A stretch of 64,000 nucleotides of DNA from Pyrenopolyporus hunteri. Lineage: Eukaryota; Ascomycota; Sordariomycetes; Xylariales; Hypoxylaceae. The position numbers were made by a program, and so were the translations under genes. The stretch is from the NCBI GenBank assembly GCA_902806595.1, contig CADCXC010000003.1, forward strand, positions 806,001-870,000. Direction: 5' to 3'. Shown one piece after another: positions 27,033 through 39,187 of the stretch (positions within the stretch are counted from its first letter, which is position 1; each line of letters begins with the position of its first letter). Below the pieces are notes generated by a model. That model ran no database searches. It was given only the letters and a program-made list of their open reading frames with translations, and was not told the DNA's origin.

Positions 27033-27337
27033 CATATCGTACTTCGGATAGTTGACAAGACCGACGCAACCTGGAGATGATGGGCCGAACAAACCTGGGC
27101 TGCCCTGGGCTACCCGGCCAAAACCAACGACGTATGAAGTGTTGGTTGATTTCCGGGTTCCTTGGTCGATCTGTCCCCGGCAAACTGTGGCCTAGGTACC
27201 AATGTGTAATAAGCTCATTCTCGACCGTTCTCTCGGTCCCAATGGTAGTCTAAGTAGTAGTTTAAGTGGTCACCCCAGTGATCGTCTACATGAGTGGTGA
27301 AGCCTCATTTTCCGTGTACCTGTCTAGGGGGCGCTGT

Positions 27338-27402
27338 TTTAGGATTGGGGGGTGGGAGGTGGGAAGACGAAGGGGGGAGAGAGGGGGGGAAGAGAGGGAG
27401 GG
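27338..27402 (+). repeat. G-rich purine tract with possible G-quadruplex
   Basis: At least five runs of three or more G occur within 65 bases on the plus strand, separated by short T/A/C spacers. An A16 run lies about 70 bases downstream near 27469. No gene is close enough to call it a promoter element. Confidence 0.6.
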
Positions 27403-28309
27403 ACGTATACGCTAAATCCGCCTCGTTGTCAAAACGTGACGGCCGAGAAGAAGGCCAGGATAAAAGAGAAAAAAAAAAAAAAAAGGTCGACCTGCCCCGC
27501 CTTCGAAGAAATCTAACGTGCTTAGGGCCTGCAAAGGGCCTGCAAAGCTGTATGGATCATCCCTGCCGCACCTACACCTGATCAGGGCCACCAGCAAACT
27601 AGTCCCATGCGAAGCAGTAGGTACGGAGGTAAAAATGCTAATAAGGTACTTTATAGAACCCAATACAAGAAGAGACTCTCATGGAGTTACGTACTATAAT
27701 AATGCCGGAGTCCTTCACACATAACGCAGGTCTCCATTCGTTAAATGATCCCTTATGCGCAGGATTTCGGCCAAAACGATTAGGTATTAGACTTAAAAAT
27801 CCTCATAACTAGGTATCTACCTAGGCAATAACTGGCTGGGTAGCTAATCTAACCCGACCTACCGTAACTTATGGACCTCTGTAAAGGAATCGGTTGGGAC
27901 TTCGAACTTTGAACCTTAAACTTTGTGAACTTCGACCGTAGACGAACCGCGTCATCAGCTTACATATTTAGCCATATCGTCATGTCCACATCAAAATAGT
28001 AACCACGTTCCCCTCCGGCACCTGCCCTTTCGATATGTTACACAGTAATACTCCAACTACGTGCTGGGGGGACGGGTACCTAGGTATGGAAAGTAACGAA
28101 ACCGTTGTTGGTCGGACCCGTTTAGTTGGACCCCACCTACTCTAACTTATCTGGACCGCGCTACGAAGTAAGGCGAGACAGGCCGAGTACGCTAGGTAGA
28201 GAGGCATTAAGAACATTACCTACCATCTATGCGAGTACGTTGCTTTTCCTTGGCCATCTTCTGGGTACATGTATTATGGAGCACGATACACACCATATTA
28301 TATGTATTT

Positions 28310-28530
28310 GTATATACCTAGGTACCTACATACTAGTAGACATGATAGGTATTCATAAGTTAGGTAGTACAGGTAAGTAGGCAGATACCTACATACCTAG
28401 TCTTTCATATATTATATTGTACGTATGTAGATGTATACACATACCTATACATGTAGGTAGGTAGGTACCTACCTTATATATGTTGATGTAGACATTACCC
28501 TTTTCGTTTATATGTGCATAGGGTAGGTAC
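28310..28530. repeat. CCTA/TAGG and TATA-rich microsatellite cluster
   Basis: Palindromic ACCTAGGTACCTA and TAGGTAGGTACCTACC segments are interleaved with ATAC/TATATG tracts. Confidence 0.8.
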
Positions 28531-29539
28531 CTGCTCAGGGTAGCACGCCGCGGTAACACAACGGAACCCATCTGCGTGTTCTCCAGGTCCAGGTCTTCTT
28601 CCGATCATTTTCGCATATCTTGCCATCCCTCGCGCCGCAGATACAGATACCGATAAAGCTCCCCTCTTTTTCACAGACAGCCTTTTCTACATGTACGTAC
28701 TTGGCTACCCACCTATATACCTAGGTACCTATCGTACGTGCTGACTTACGGATGTAATTGGCCGAGATGCTTCTCGGGCTCCGTGACAATATTATTATCA
28801 GTATCTATCTTAATATAACTCATAACTCGCCCGTTCTGCGATCCCGAGTTCGAAGTCGCAGCTTACACAGTACATCCTTACTACCGGGCCTCCATATATG
28901 TACATACGTAGGTACCTAGGTACATGATAACCAAGAAGGCTCGGACACACACTTGCGCTTCAGCTACCTACTATACTCGCTACCTTACCTCCATATCCAT
29001 ACTTTTCTGTGTACGTACATACATACCACTATATGTACCTATTACATATAGTAGTTGGTACGTATATAGTAGGGTGGTCGCTAAATTCCGAGCCCACGAC
29101 GTTACCCATTCATTATAGGTAGTCCCTTGTTCTGTTTTGGCTCGCTGGACGCGCAAAAGCAACCATCATTCGTCAATTAGAACCGGGTTGCGAGTCGCTC
29201 CCCACAGAAAATCGTCTACTTGGCAGGCTCCAGAAAAAAACAAGAGCCATCGCAACAAGCTCGCCGTCGCATTCAGGTTCTGTCTGTCTATCCGGTCGTC
29301 TGTCATGTCCTCTTGTTCACCGCTCCGCTATCATCGTTATCATTATCATTGTTAGTATTATCATCATTATTATTCCCGACTCGACCGCATGACTGGATTA
29401 CTAACTGATTAACTGGTGGACTGACGAGCTGACTAACTAACGAACTACTATGCTATCTACCTCTTTGGGCAGGTATGCGCAATACACGTACATACATCAG
29501 AGCCCGCCGTCGTTCTCCAGTAGGTAGCGTACATCCATC

Positions 29540-30720
29540 CCTATATCCATACATCCAGAGACGTAGACATAGGTAGACTCACACATGCATACGTTGGGTG
29601 TGGTACTTACATACATACATAGGTATACATGGTACATACTCGTACGGATCTCCATGCATCACGTCCTCGGGTTATAAAGCAACACGGTGAAGAAAACACC
29701 GTACCGTCCATCCATTCGACAAGAACCCAGCCCAGCCCGTGCCAGTGGGCGTGTCAGCAAATCCCGTTACCGTACCCAACATTGCTTTACGCTGACTCGC
29801 CGGCTACGTATATATGTAAGGTAGGTACATACCTAACTACTTATATACACTTACATATTGGCAAAACCCTACATACATGTACATAATCACAGTAGTTTAC
29901 ATATAAAGTATACATACCCATATAGCGTATGTGTTGTACATATTAGGTATATACCAGTGTACACGCTCGTCGTCTACGGTCTACCACATTCGGCCATCCA
30001 CTCTTCTCTCCGCCAAGACATGCAAAATTACCTTAGTACAGTTTACCTATCGATCGCCTGCTCCCTCGTCGGTCCCTCCCTCCTTGCACCCCATGCCACC
30101 AGCCAGGGCCTACCAAGAACTAACCAAGACGACCAGGACCCCTGCTGCTCCACATGCAGACTAGGCTCTAGCTCACCCTGTTGATACGCGCTCTCATTAC
30201 TACATAAGGGCAAGGGTCGCGCTACACACATATATCCCTACACACAACGCGGTACAATACAATATACCAGCATGTAGGTATACGCAAATACGTCGTTGTA
30301 CCTGGGATACATACCTTGCCTTACATATACGCAGTTGGGCCTGTGGTATTGTATTGTACAATCGACACCTGCGGACTGTACACGCTACCTGCCAACCACT
30401 ATCTATCTACCTTACACATCCTACCTCATATCTGCCTTCCTACCCCCCAGCATACATGCGTAGGGTGGTACCCTACCTAGGTATGTTAGGTACACATATA
30501 CCTAGCAGCACAGATACCTACATGCCTCTCCACGTATAGTGGTTGTATACACAATACACGCACCTACATACATGTCTACACACATACATGACCTTCCCAG
30601 CACAACTTCCTAACAGCACCTCTTACACGTAGTACATAATAACATACATGCCTGCGTACCTACATACCTATGCCCGTACATCCACGCACCCGTATATACC
30701 TACCTATACGTACAGTATCA
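29540..30720. repeat. Diffuse ACAT/CCTA low-complexity region
   Basis: More than 1 kb of interrupted ACATAC, TACATACC and CCTA units in which no unit exceeds a few perfect copies. Open frames here translate to Tyr/Ile/His/Thr-rich low-complexity peptide and are not supported. Confidence 0.7.
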
Positions 30721-30836
30721 ATTCTGCGTGTACGTACCTCACCCCAGCTTTGCAGGGCCTCTGTTCGTCCATGGGAAATCGCCTCTTGGACGCCGAAATA
30801 ACCTGAGCTGTCGTTGATGACCCTCTTTTACCCACT

Positions 30837-31572
30837 TTGTTGCTCACGCTGGTCTCGCGGTTTTCCTTGTTAGAACAATCCACCACAACTTCGTCCTCTC
30901 CTGAGGGCTTCGACGACGTCGTCCCCTTCTCCCTCCGCTTCCCTCTTTACCCTCTCTCGCCCTACGAACACAATACACCCCTCCCCGGGAAATCCTTGGA
31001 AATCCCCTCGAGAAACCCGGAAAATCCTGTGCTCGTGCAGCGGCACCAGCAGCACCAGCACCACCGGCACCACCAGCCGCACCAGCACCGAGCAGCACCA
31101 AGCAGCAGCAGTAGCAGTAGCAGTAGTGGTAGCGGTAGTGGTAGCAGTAGCTCTCCCCGTCTCTGCCCAACTGCTGATCTTCTGGATTTTGGGCTCCTCC
31201 GGACCGTAAAGCTTCACCCAGGGACCCGGGACCGCCTCCACGCGCCTCGTTCGAGAACTGACGAGCTCGCAGCCTGTCCCCCTACACACGATTACACCGA
31301 CCCTTTCAAATGTCATCATCTCTACACCAATAAGAGCTGCGGCATCGTCAGAGTTCCCTCCTCCACACCCCAACCTGACCAGCGCGCAGTCTGAGCTTGT
31401 CTTGGCGCTCGACGAGCCGATTGCTCCATCCTGCTTCCCGGGGCCCTTCTGGTCTCCTTCCTGATCGCCTTTCTCATGACCACATTTCCCCGTTGTTCTT
31501 TTTTTTTCTCTTGCCTGACCTGTGCTTGCCTTTACCCGCCGCCTATGACTCTACGCATATAACACCCCAAGC
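30837..31572 (+). promoter_or_regulatory. Probable promoter and long leader of the Zn2Cys6 gene
   Basis: Pyrimidine-rich DNA directly upstream of the transcription-factor ATG. It contains a CAGCAC/CAGCAG/AGTAGC triplet-type repeat at about 31038-31152. A long frame through the repeat (His/Gln then Ser/Gly runs, 185 codons, no ATG at its beginning) stops at 31394 before the main start. It could be leader sequence, an upstream frame or a missed 5' exon; I cannot decide. Confidence 0.45.
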
Positions 31573-34500
31573 ATGGAACCTGGGCCGCCTGAGACCAAAC
31601 GTCCCCGGCTGTTACAGACCGGTCCGTCGTGGTCTTCGCATCAGGCCGTATCGCTCCCTCACCCTACCACCGCACATCACCAGTCGGCGCCAGGCCCTCA
31701 CCACCCTGCGCCGCCGCCTTACCAGCACCCGCCTCCCTTCTCGCGACCTCCAGAGCCTCCCCTCCCGCCGGCTCACCACCACCTCGACGACCGCCGCCAT
31801 CATGAACATGAACCGTACCCGCCAATGCATGATCCTCACCGACAGCCTCCGCCTCCGCCTCCCTCGTCAGCGCATCCGTCTTACCCGCCGTACGCACCTC
31901 GAGACCCGGTGGTGAAGCGGGATCCCGGCGAGGAGAATTCGCTTCCGCAGCTGCGCCGGCCAAACTCGACTGGGAACGTCGCGGACAACCTCCCGCCCGG
32001 CCCCCATGGTCCGCCGCATCCGAACCCTCCGCCTCCTGACGACCCGCGACGACATATGAGCTACGATAGCGGGCCCTCGATGCCGCATTCGCCGGCCATG
32101 TACCGCCCACCACCACCGCAGAACTACCACCCCCCTCCTCCCACGCCCGTCGCCCAGCACCCTCAGTATGAGAGTCCTCACGTATACGGACCTCCGGCCT
32201 CTATGTACCCCCTAGAGATCGCGACCAGCGCCAAGCGGAAACCCCAGCGCGCCTCCCAGGTAGGGCTTTCCACACGAGCTTTTGCATGTTAGCTAACTTG
32301 AGCTGCGCGGCTAGGCTTGCGATAGTTGTAGGCAACTTAAAGCTAAATGCGACGAGCTCAAACCATGTAAGAATTGTCGCGAGAAGAATGTCGAGTGTAA
32401 ATACCGAGATCCTCCCGCAAAACAGTGAGTCGAGCGTGTAGTAGATAATTAAGATAGGCAACTTACCACAATGTAGGCCGGATAAGGTTACCGCGGATTT
32501 GTTGGAGATGCTAGCCTCTATGAGAGATGAAATAAACACGAAGCTGTCGAATATCAACAGGGAGCTTGCCGGATTGACGCAGGCGAACATGAACCAGAAT
32601 CAGCGGGTGGCCAACTTAGAGACGAAGGTCAGGCAGCTCAATCCCTCCGGGGCTGAGATGAAGGTCGAGTCGATTGAGGAAGAGGAACGTCCGGACTTCC
32701 GTAATTCGCCCTCGCCCACGCCTAGCAAAGCGCAGGCTGAGGAGACGCTGTCGTCGCCGGGAGGGACTGTCGTAGAGCCTAGTCTAACCATGGATGAAGC
32801 TCACGCTACGCTGCAGGAAGCAAACGACGATGAGATGGAAGCCAACCCAGGCCCCGTCGTTACGCCCGGCAAGCCTGCTATGCCCCCGAACCACACAACT
32901 TTAGCCGGTTTACTTTTGAAATGGCCTTCGATTAAGAGGATGGTTCACCACCTGATGGAGGCTGAGAAGATCTCCCACCCTGACGAATATCCGATCCGCC
33001 AGGAGCAGCAACGTGGCATCCTCCGTGTTTTTGGCAGGGGAGAGGGATTCGACCAGGACATCCGGGCTTCCGATAAGGAAACCCCACCAGATCACACGAT
33101 GACAGATGTTCTAGACGACTGCTCCGACGTCGCTTCTCCAGCGCCGGCGGGAGAGGCGTGGGGCCAGGTGGGCAGTTTGACGCCGCCCCCTGGGGTAGAG
33201 TCTAGAGGAGGCGTCGTCAACGTCGAAGGAAATCCGGAGTGGGATTCGACCAAAATCTGGAGATACGTCAACAGTTTCAAGGAGAATATTCTCAATATGC
33301 ATCCTATAATCATTCCCAGGGAGCTCACTGCCATGGTCAAGGTATTCCTCGAGACTCTACCTAAATCCCAGAGCATCCAGGGCAGCAAGCTGGGTTCTGC
33401 GAGGTTCGTCAACCAGCCAAGCGCGATACCCCCATCTTTTTCCGAAACGGGAACGAAGAGGAAGCGATCGCCCGCTGCGGACGAGCAAACGCCATCGGCA
33501 TCGTTCGTCAAGCCTGGCCGTCCCTTTCGAAGCGTCCACAGCGCCCTCGTCCTACTGGTTTTTGCCTTGGGTAAAATCTGCCTTCACAAGGATAGGATAC
33601 CGGATCCAGTCCACGAGTCAGACTCGCCGATGCACCATTCACCCTCGGTTCGAAATGGTGTTCTAGCCTCGCCTTTGCAAGGATCTCCCCCGGGGCTCTT
33701 ATCTCAATCTCAATCCAACATGGCCTCGCCTAAGGAAAGCGAAAGGATTCCCATGAGTCGAAGGCCATCTCTTCAAGGAAACATACCGATGTCGAGAGGG
33801 CCGCATTCTCACAGGCGAAACCTAGATGTGATCCCGGGCCTCGAGTATTTTGCCCTTGCTATGGATATCATGGGCAGCCACATGGGAGGGTTCAACCTAA
33901 AGCACGTATACGTGCACATCTTAGCCGGGCTCTATTACGGCCAACTTGGCCGCGTTCTTGAGAGTTGGTCTTACATCTCTCTCGCGAGCCGGAATTTGCA
34001 GGTTATACTACGCCCGTAAGTTAAAAAGCTGTCGACAACGATCGTGGCTGTTGGCAGGAACTAATTGTGATGAACAGGAGTCTCGACCGCCTATCGAAGT
34101 GGCATGACGAAGGGAGAAGCATCGGTCAGTCACGTAGGGACAACCAGTTGGCATTTGCCTTCTGGACCTGTCTGCAGTTGGAAAGGTATTGTATTGAGTC
34201 TTGCTGTGAGTCTTGGTCGTCTTCACCATATACTAATACGCAAGGTGCCTAGTGATATTCTCGCGGAGTTACCTCTTCCCCAGTCAGGGATCTTGCAATA
34301 TGAAGATAGGATGCCATATCCCAATTCGGAGTATGCAGTCAATCAAGGCTTCTCAGAGCACATAGTAACTGGTTACATTGCACAGTTGTATCTTCGGAAA
34401 CAACTTAACCAAGTTCACACCCTGCTCTACGATTCGGAGAAGCAGAATAAAAATAAGAACGGAACGACGTTAGACGACCCCGTGATCGAGGAAGGCATCA

Positions 34501-35283
34501 AGAGGATTGAGGAAATGCTTAGAAACTCGAGAAGCCGCTGGGTACCAAGTAGCTACCGATGGGATGATAACGACCCTCCGGCCAGCGATATACTGGGAGC
34601 TCGTCTCCGCGCGAAGTATTGGGGTTCGCAGGTCATTCTATACCGACCGTTTTTGAGGGCCATCCTCGAGCGTGAGCCTTGGCCGTACCATAACCTAGCG
34701 GGATCTCCAAATACTCAACCGCCTCCCGAGTATTCAGAGATCCCTCCGGGCGTAGACAACCGGATTCTAAAATATGCCAGCTTGGCGATCCACGCCCTCG
34801 TCGAGAGCACTCGAGCATTCCACGGGATACCTAGCAGTCAACGGATAATTATTACGAACGTCTTCGGAACGGCTCATGCGTAAGTACCATGGATCAACAT
34901 AAAAAATAGTACTCGTCGGCTAACCTCTTCCAAGTCAATGGGGGAATCTTCTAACCCTGGCAGCATGTTACAGAGACAGGTACCTCCGTAGGTTCATCGA
35001 AGCGGAGACTTTAAGGGATCTCTTTGCTCGAACTATTTCCTTTTTCCAGTCTATCGCCCAACCCACGAGCGCGCTTAGGGCTGATATGAATATTCTGATC
35101 GGATTGGCAAAGGACTTGGGGTTTATTCGGGACGAGTATGATCTTGGAGGAGGCACGAGCTTTTCGAGCATGTCGAGCGGCGGCCCATTGCCACCCATAC
35201 ACAACCCTAGCGATAATTACCACGGCCCTCCGTCTTCTGCTTTAGTGCGGCCGCACCTACCGCCACCGCACTCGATTTCCTAA
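31573..35283 (+). CDS. Zn2Cys6 fungal transcription factor (1139 aa)
   Basis: Six exons fit one frame: 31573-32259, 32315-32424, 32477-34015, 34078-34185, 34253-34879, 34935-35283. The introns are 52-67 nt and have clear branch sites. Residues 1-229 are Pro/His/Tyr-rich and disordered. Exon 2 encodes the binuclear zinc cluster C231-x2-C-x6-C-x5-C-x2-C-x6-C257 with the basic segment RQLKAK. Exon 3 opens with a coiled coil (about 268-330), as expected for dimerisation, then a disordered linker. The middle homology region (Fungal_trans-like) follows from about residue 690, with HILAGLYYGQLGRVLESW, then FAFWTCLQLESDILAELP across the exon 4/5 junction and AQWGNLLTLAACYRDRYLRRF in exon 6. At the exon 4/5 junction only the second AG (CCTAG) keeps frame and family sequence. 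The target genes are unknown; no neighbouring pathway suggests one. Confidence 0.9.
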
Positions 35284-38006
35284 GGGCTTGGATTGGTAAA
35301 CCGCACAGAGGCAAGGACGCGGGAAATGGTGGCGGCGAGCGATCTTTTGGTATTGGTGGACTTTTTTGGTCTTTAGGAGAACCGTTCCCAACGGGCTTAT
35401 AGGGCCATTTGCCCATGTTCCGCGTCTGGTTTCCGGCGGCTATGTTCTCGGCACATATGATTTCGAATACGAGATATTGTCTAGGCCATTCGCATAAGGT
35501 GCTTATGGTTGATATGGAGAAGAGAGGTAATTATATTTGGCGATTTTACACGCGGCAACGGCGTTTCGGAAGACTGTCCGGCATGGCACTATGTTAGGAT
35601 CTGCGTACCAGTTTGCACTCGACGTATACACACGGACGTGCTTGGTTTCCGGCAAAACTATTTCTTTTCCCGTCTCATCATGGTGGCGCCCAGCCTACTT
35701 GGAGCATACAATACCGGCGTTTTTATCGAGGCAGCATTGGAAGATCCTTTGTGTATTAAATTTTTACGGAACTCGAAAGCTGAGGATACCCCCTTTGCGA
35801 GAGCGCATCTGCCGTGCTTTGCATATCATATATACATACATATATATATCATCACCGTCGACGAAGTATATATCTATAAATTTGAATCCTAGGACTATCT
35901 ATCTTCGACTTGGGTTCGCGTTCGCATGTTTCGTTCCAGCTCCGTGTAGATACGGGCTAAGAATTGTCGGAAGCTTAGTGGAGCGTCATATTTGCACGCA
36001 AGCGTCGCCATTGATATCGAGTAAGGGGCTGCTTATGGCATTTACGGTCACTTTTCTCCCTGGATCGTTGCATATGTATTGTTGCCCCCTTTTGCATCCC
36101 TTATCTAGCGAACATAGGTAGTTTGAGCGGTGTCTTGGGCGGGTTTGAGTCATCTTCCCTTTTATTCTCGAAGGTTACATAGCATGGCGGAGCGCTTCCT
36201 CTTTTCTTTATGGGTTCATCAGGTATCCGCGCGGGTTCTGGCTCGGGAGGTAGCGGAGCGGAGGACATACTATACGAGGCGTTTTCCCTCTTTCTTTTCC
36301 TTTTCCCTCGTTGTCCGGGACTCGGCAGCTCCTTAGTATAACGCCGCTACCTTACCTACCTACCTAGATATGTTTGCTCGTTGGATAAATACCTAAGGTA
36401 GGTAGGTAGGTACCTTCATGTCCATGTACGACGTGTTTTCACTTCCCGGTTGCCGTTTTTCCTGCCCGTTGCATGTACGCCTGCGTCGTGTTGGTCGTAC
36501 TAGGTGCACGTTCTTTTATATACATACCTCATATACCTACATCGGTATGGATGATGGATGTATGGATGTGATGGCAGGTGGTACGTAAATAAAGCTGGGA
36601 GGAAAGAGACGAGGGAGGGAAGGAGGGGAAACGAGGCGGTGGAATAGGGGCGTTCGCGTATGGCGAAGTTGGTTACCCTACATTCGCCTCTTGGATATTT
36701 ACCTACCTACATGTAGGTTAGGTGCTTTAACCAGCGCCGGGACATATAGCCTCAGAGTCAATAAATGAAGAAAGATCATGCAGACGACTCGTGTCGCGTC
36801 GTCCCCTCGATCGAGATTGATGTGCTCGCTATATGACTACCGTCGTTCGTCTATCTACCGTATCTATCGACCTTCCTGTCTGCCCGCCTACCCGGCTATC
36901 ATAATCCGTCACCGAGGTGTTTCCCGTGCGACTAGAGAGAGCCAAGACCTTCGAACGAGGTCGTAGCCGCTACTACCTCGTAACTACCGCCACTCATACA
37001 AATGTATAGGACCTACATGTCCTTATCACCGGTACGGCATGTATGCATGTCCCGACGAATGCGGCGCACCAACGGTAAGTAAGGCGAGGCGAGGCAAGGC
37101 AAGACGAGGCAGAAACGGAAGCACGCGTAGTAAATTTGCTCCGGAGGGCGAAGCAATGGCGTGCCTATCAGCGTATAGTAGATAAATATGGACCTAGGTA
37201 CCTAGGTAGGCATATGTGCGGGAGTAACATGTGTGCGTGCCCATTGTGTGACCAACCCGTTCGTCCCGCGAAACGGAGGTCTTGGAGACGATGGATGGTG
37301 ACACATGGCGATGCCGGGTAACGCAAACGACGACGGCAAAGTTTGCTCACTCTTTTTTTTTCTCTTCACCCGGTCTGCCTCGCTGTATACCTACGTGCCT
37401 ACCTAGGCAGATAGGTAGATGTTTACTCCGTTATTGCCTTCACGGCTATGATGCATACTACTAAATGTAAGTATGCGTACGTCTTGTATCCCGGCCCTAC
37501 CAATCCTGATGTCTCGATTCAGATATGCTGTTGGGTCAGCGAATTCTCGGCGCTATCAAAGAATAAGATTAAGAGATTTATAATAGCTTGGGGTCGCCGG
37601 TTTCCATTATACGGACCGAATCGATGCGCCACACACTAATAACGATAAGGAATCTAACCTTCAATTCAACTTGGCGCCTCGCCGAAAGTTGCCTGCTCTA
37701 AAGTCTCGGCAGGCGAGTATAGGTTACCGAGGTAGGCTCCGCTGATACCGGTAAGGTAAAAGGGGCTCGTAAACAGGCAGATAGGCCATCGGTGCTCCAT
37801 ACGGCCAATTCTCCAGTAAAAGGAAATATGCTACGTCCATTCCATCTTCTCATGCAGATCGCCAGTGAAATAACCCCCTACATGATCTAAAAGTCTACGT
37901 TAAAAGCACCATCCCATCCAGACCCCATACGCCCGAGCCTCTTAAATCGTTCGCCCCTCGATAGTTCGCTACGAATCACCGTGTTAGCCTCGTAGTAACC
38001 GTGTGC
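35284..38006. other. Convergent 3' interval, no supported gene
   Basis: 2.7 kb between the ends of the convergent Zn2Cys6 and atg5 genes. A 194-codon frame at 35537-36121 has no domain and begins just after the transcription-factor stop, so it is more likely 3' UTR. TAGG/CCTA clusters lie near 36345-36412, 36700, 37190-37210 and 37388. A GAGGC-type short repeat is near 37082-37110. Confidence 0.5.
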
Positions 38007-39187
38007 CTACACATCCAGAGGCTTGACCACGAGGCAGATCCAGCCATCCGGGTAGGCGGCCTCGCGCATAAGCTCCTCAAGCGGGGCGCTGAAGGGCACG
38101 CGGGCGCCATGTAGGATAACGTCTGCGAGAACGGGGTCCCGGCTGCTGGGAAATAAGCGGGGCAGCAGATTTCGGAGCGCCGCGCCGAGGGTCTGGGGCG
38201 TGCCTAGGCGCGGCGAGATGTTAGCAAATTGCGCCAAGGCTCATATGGGTCGTGGAAGGAAATAGGAGAGAAATAGGGGGAAAAGGGGGTGAAGCCGAAG
38301 AAGGGAGATAGCGATAGGAAAAGAAAGGGGTGGTATACGTTCACTGACGCGCGGCTGCACAAGCGACTGCACAACCCTAAACGAGCCGGCTTGACCATCG
38401 GCCGGGCTCGTAGCCGGGTCTTCGGACGATTGTGGGATATACACGCGGATAGGCACGTTGCGCAGTTCACGCGGGGCGTTGAGCAACCGCGAGTTGACCC
38501 TAGTAAAGGCCGCGTAGTCGTCTAGTTCGTACGGTCAGCACCTCACTACTCCGTTACATAGGGACGGGCATAAATGGCCGCGGTGAGCCTTACTATCTTG
38601 AACTGCGTTCCAGAGCGCCGTCGTGTGTTCCTTGGATAGCGACATGATCTGGTGTGCGTTGCCGTTGCGCACGAAGTCGGCCTATTACTCGCGCGCCCAC
38701 GAGGGGCGTCAGTCAGCAAGCCCGCCCTAGTTCCTTCATCCTGGCAATTCTCTACTCTTACAAACTAGTACATCCTAGGAATATACATCACAAATTTCGA
38801 AGGGCAAGGTAAAGGAAGGGGAAGGCGAAGACTTGCCTCCTTGGCGCTATTCAGAAAGGTATCGCCAATATCCCAGCTAGTCCCGTCGGCAACTGTGAGC
38901 CGCCACGGTAAGGTGGGCTGATAGAGATCTACCAGGAGGCCGACCGCAAGGTTGCGCAGCAGCACATCCTCGTAGTGGAAGCTGGAACAGGGAAGGCCAA
39001 AGTAGGCCGTTAGACGCGGCAACAGCAGGGCCAGGTAGCTGAAGCGTGGGACCGAGGCCACGAAGGGCGCGTTAGGCGCCGCCGCATGCGTGATCAGGAG
39101 CGGCACTTGCAGGTCCCACAGGGTCTGGGGGATAGCGGACGGCGTTAAGGACGACGATGACGGCGACGAGACCGTCGTGGAACTCAT
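38007..39187 (-). CDS. atg5: Autophagy protein Atg5
   Basis: Four minus-strand exons, 39187-38837, 38681-38594, 38521-38345 and 38203-38007, give 270 residues. Diagnostic Atg5 blocks are PRFSYLALLLPRLTAYFG, CSSFHYEDVLLRNLAVGLL, DLYQPTLPWRLTV, NSAKEADFVRNGNAHQIM, SLSKEHTTALWNA, NDYAAFTRVNSRLLNAP, PVPIRVYIP-like NVPIRVYIP, GSFRVVQSLV, TPQTLGAALRNLLP, LFPSSRDPVLADVILHG and PFSAPLEELMREAAYPDGW. Lys116 in KEAD corresponds to the lysine conjugated to Atg12 in yeast and human Atg5. The Atg12-Atg5-Atg16 complex promotes Atg8 lipidation on the phagophore. Intron 1 starts GCAAGT, not GT: GT donors nearby shift the frame, and the GC donor exactly restores KE-ADF. The other introns are GTAAGG...CTAG and GTGAAC...CCTAG with a TGCTAAC branch. 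Length is slightly short for the family but all blocks are present. Confidence 0.93.
38682..38836 (-). other. GC-AG intron of atg5
   Basis: 155-nt intron with donor GCAAGT (minus strand, first base 38836) and acceptor TAATAG. Phase 0. The GC donor keeps an otherwise perfect consensus, as is usual for GC-AG introns. No GT donor within the conserved protein block maintains the Atg5 frame. Confidence 0.85.

Larger units (their letters stand above)
16553..30836. other. Long gene-poor interval (14 kb), no supported gene
   Basis: Roughly 14 kb separates rrn10-like from the leader of the Zn2Cys6 gene. Base composition is ordinary, not RIP-saturated. Candidate frames are all under 190 codons, mostly overlap on both strands, lack recognisable motifs and do not connect by splicing. 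Between about 19.2 and 26.9 kb microsatellites are rare; on both sides TAGG, ACAT and TGCG repeats are dense. I found no tRNA-like cloverleaf and no transposon domain. Old, decayed mobile DNA or non-coding transcripts are possible but not shown. Confidence 0.5.

Noticed and set aside
35537..36121. 194-codon frame downstream of the Zn2Cys6 gene
   Set aside because: No domain, AT-rich low-complexity Tyr/Ile stretch (IYTYIYIS), position fits a 3' UTR.
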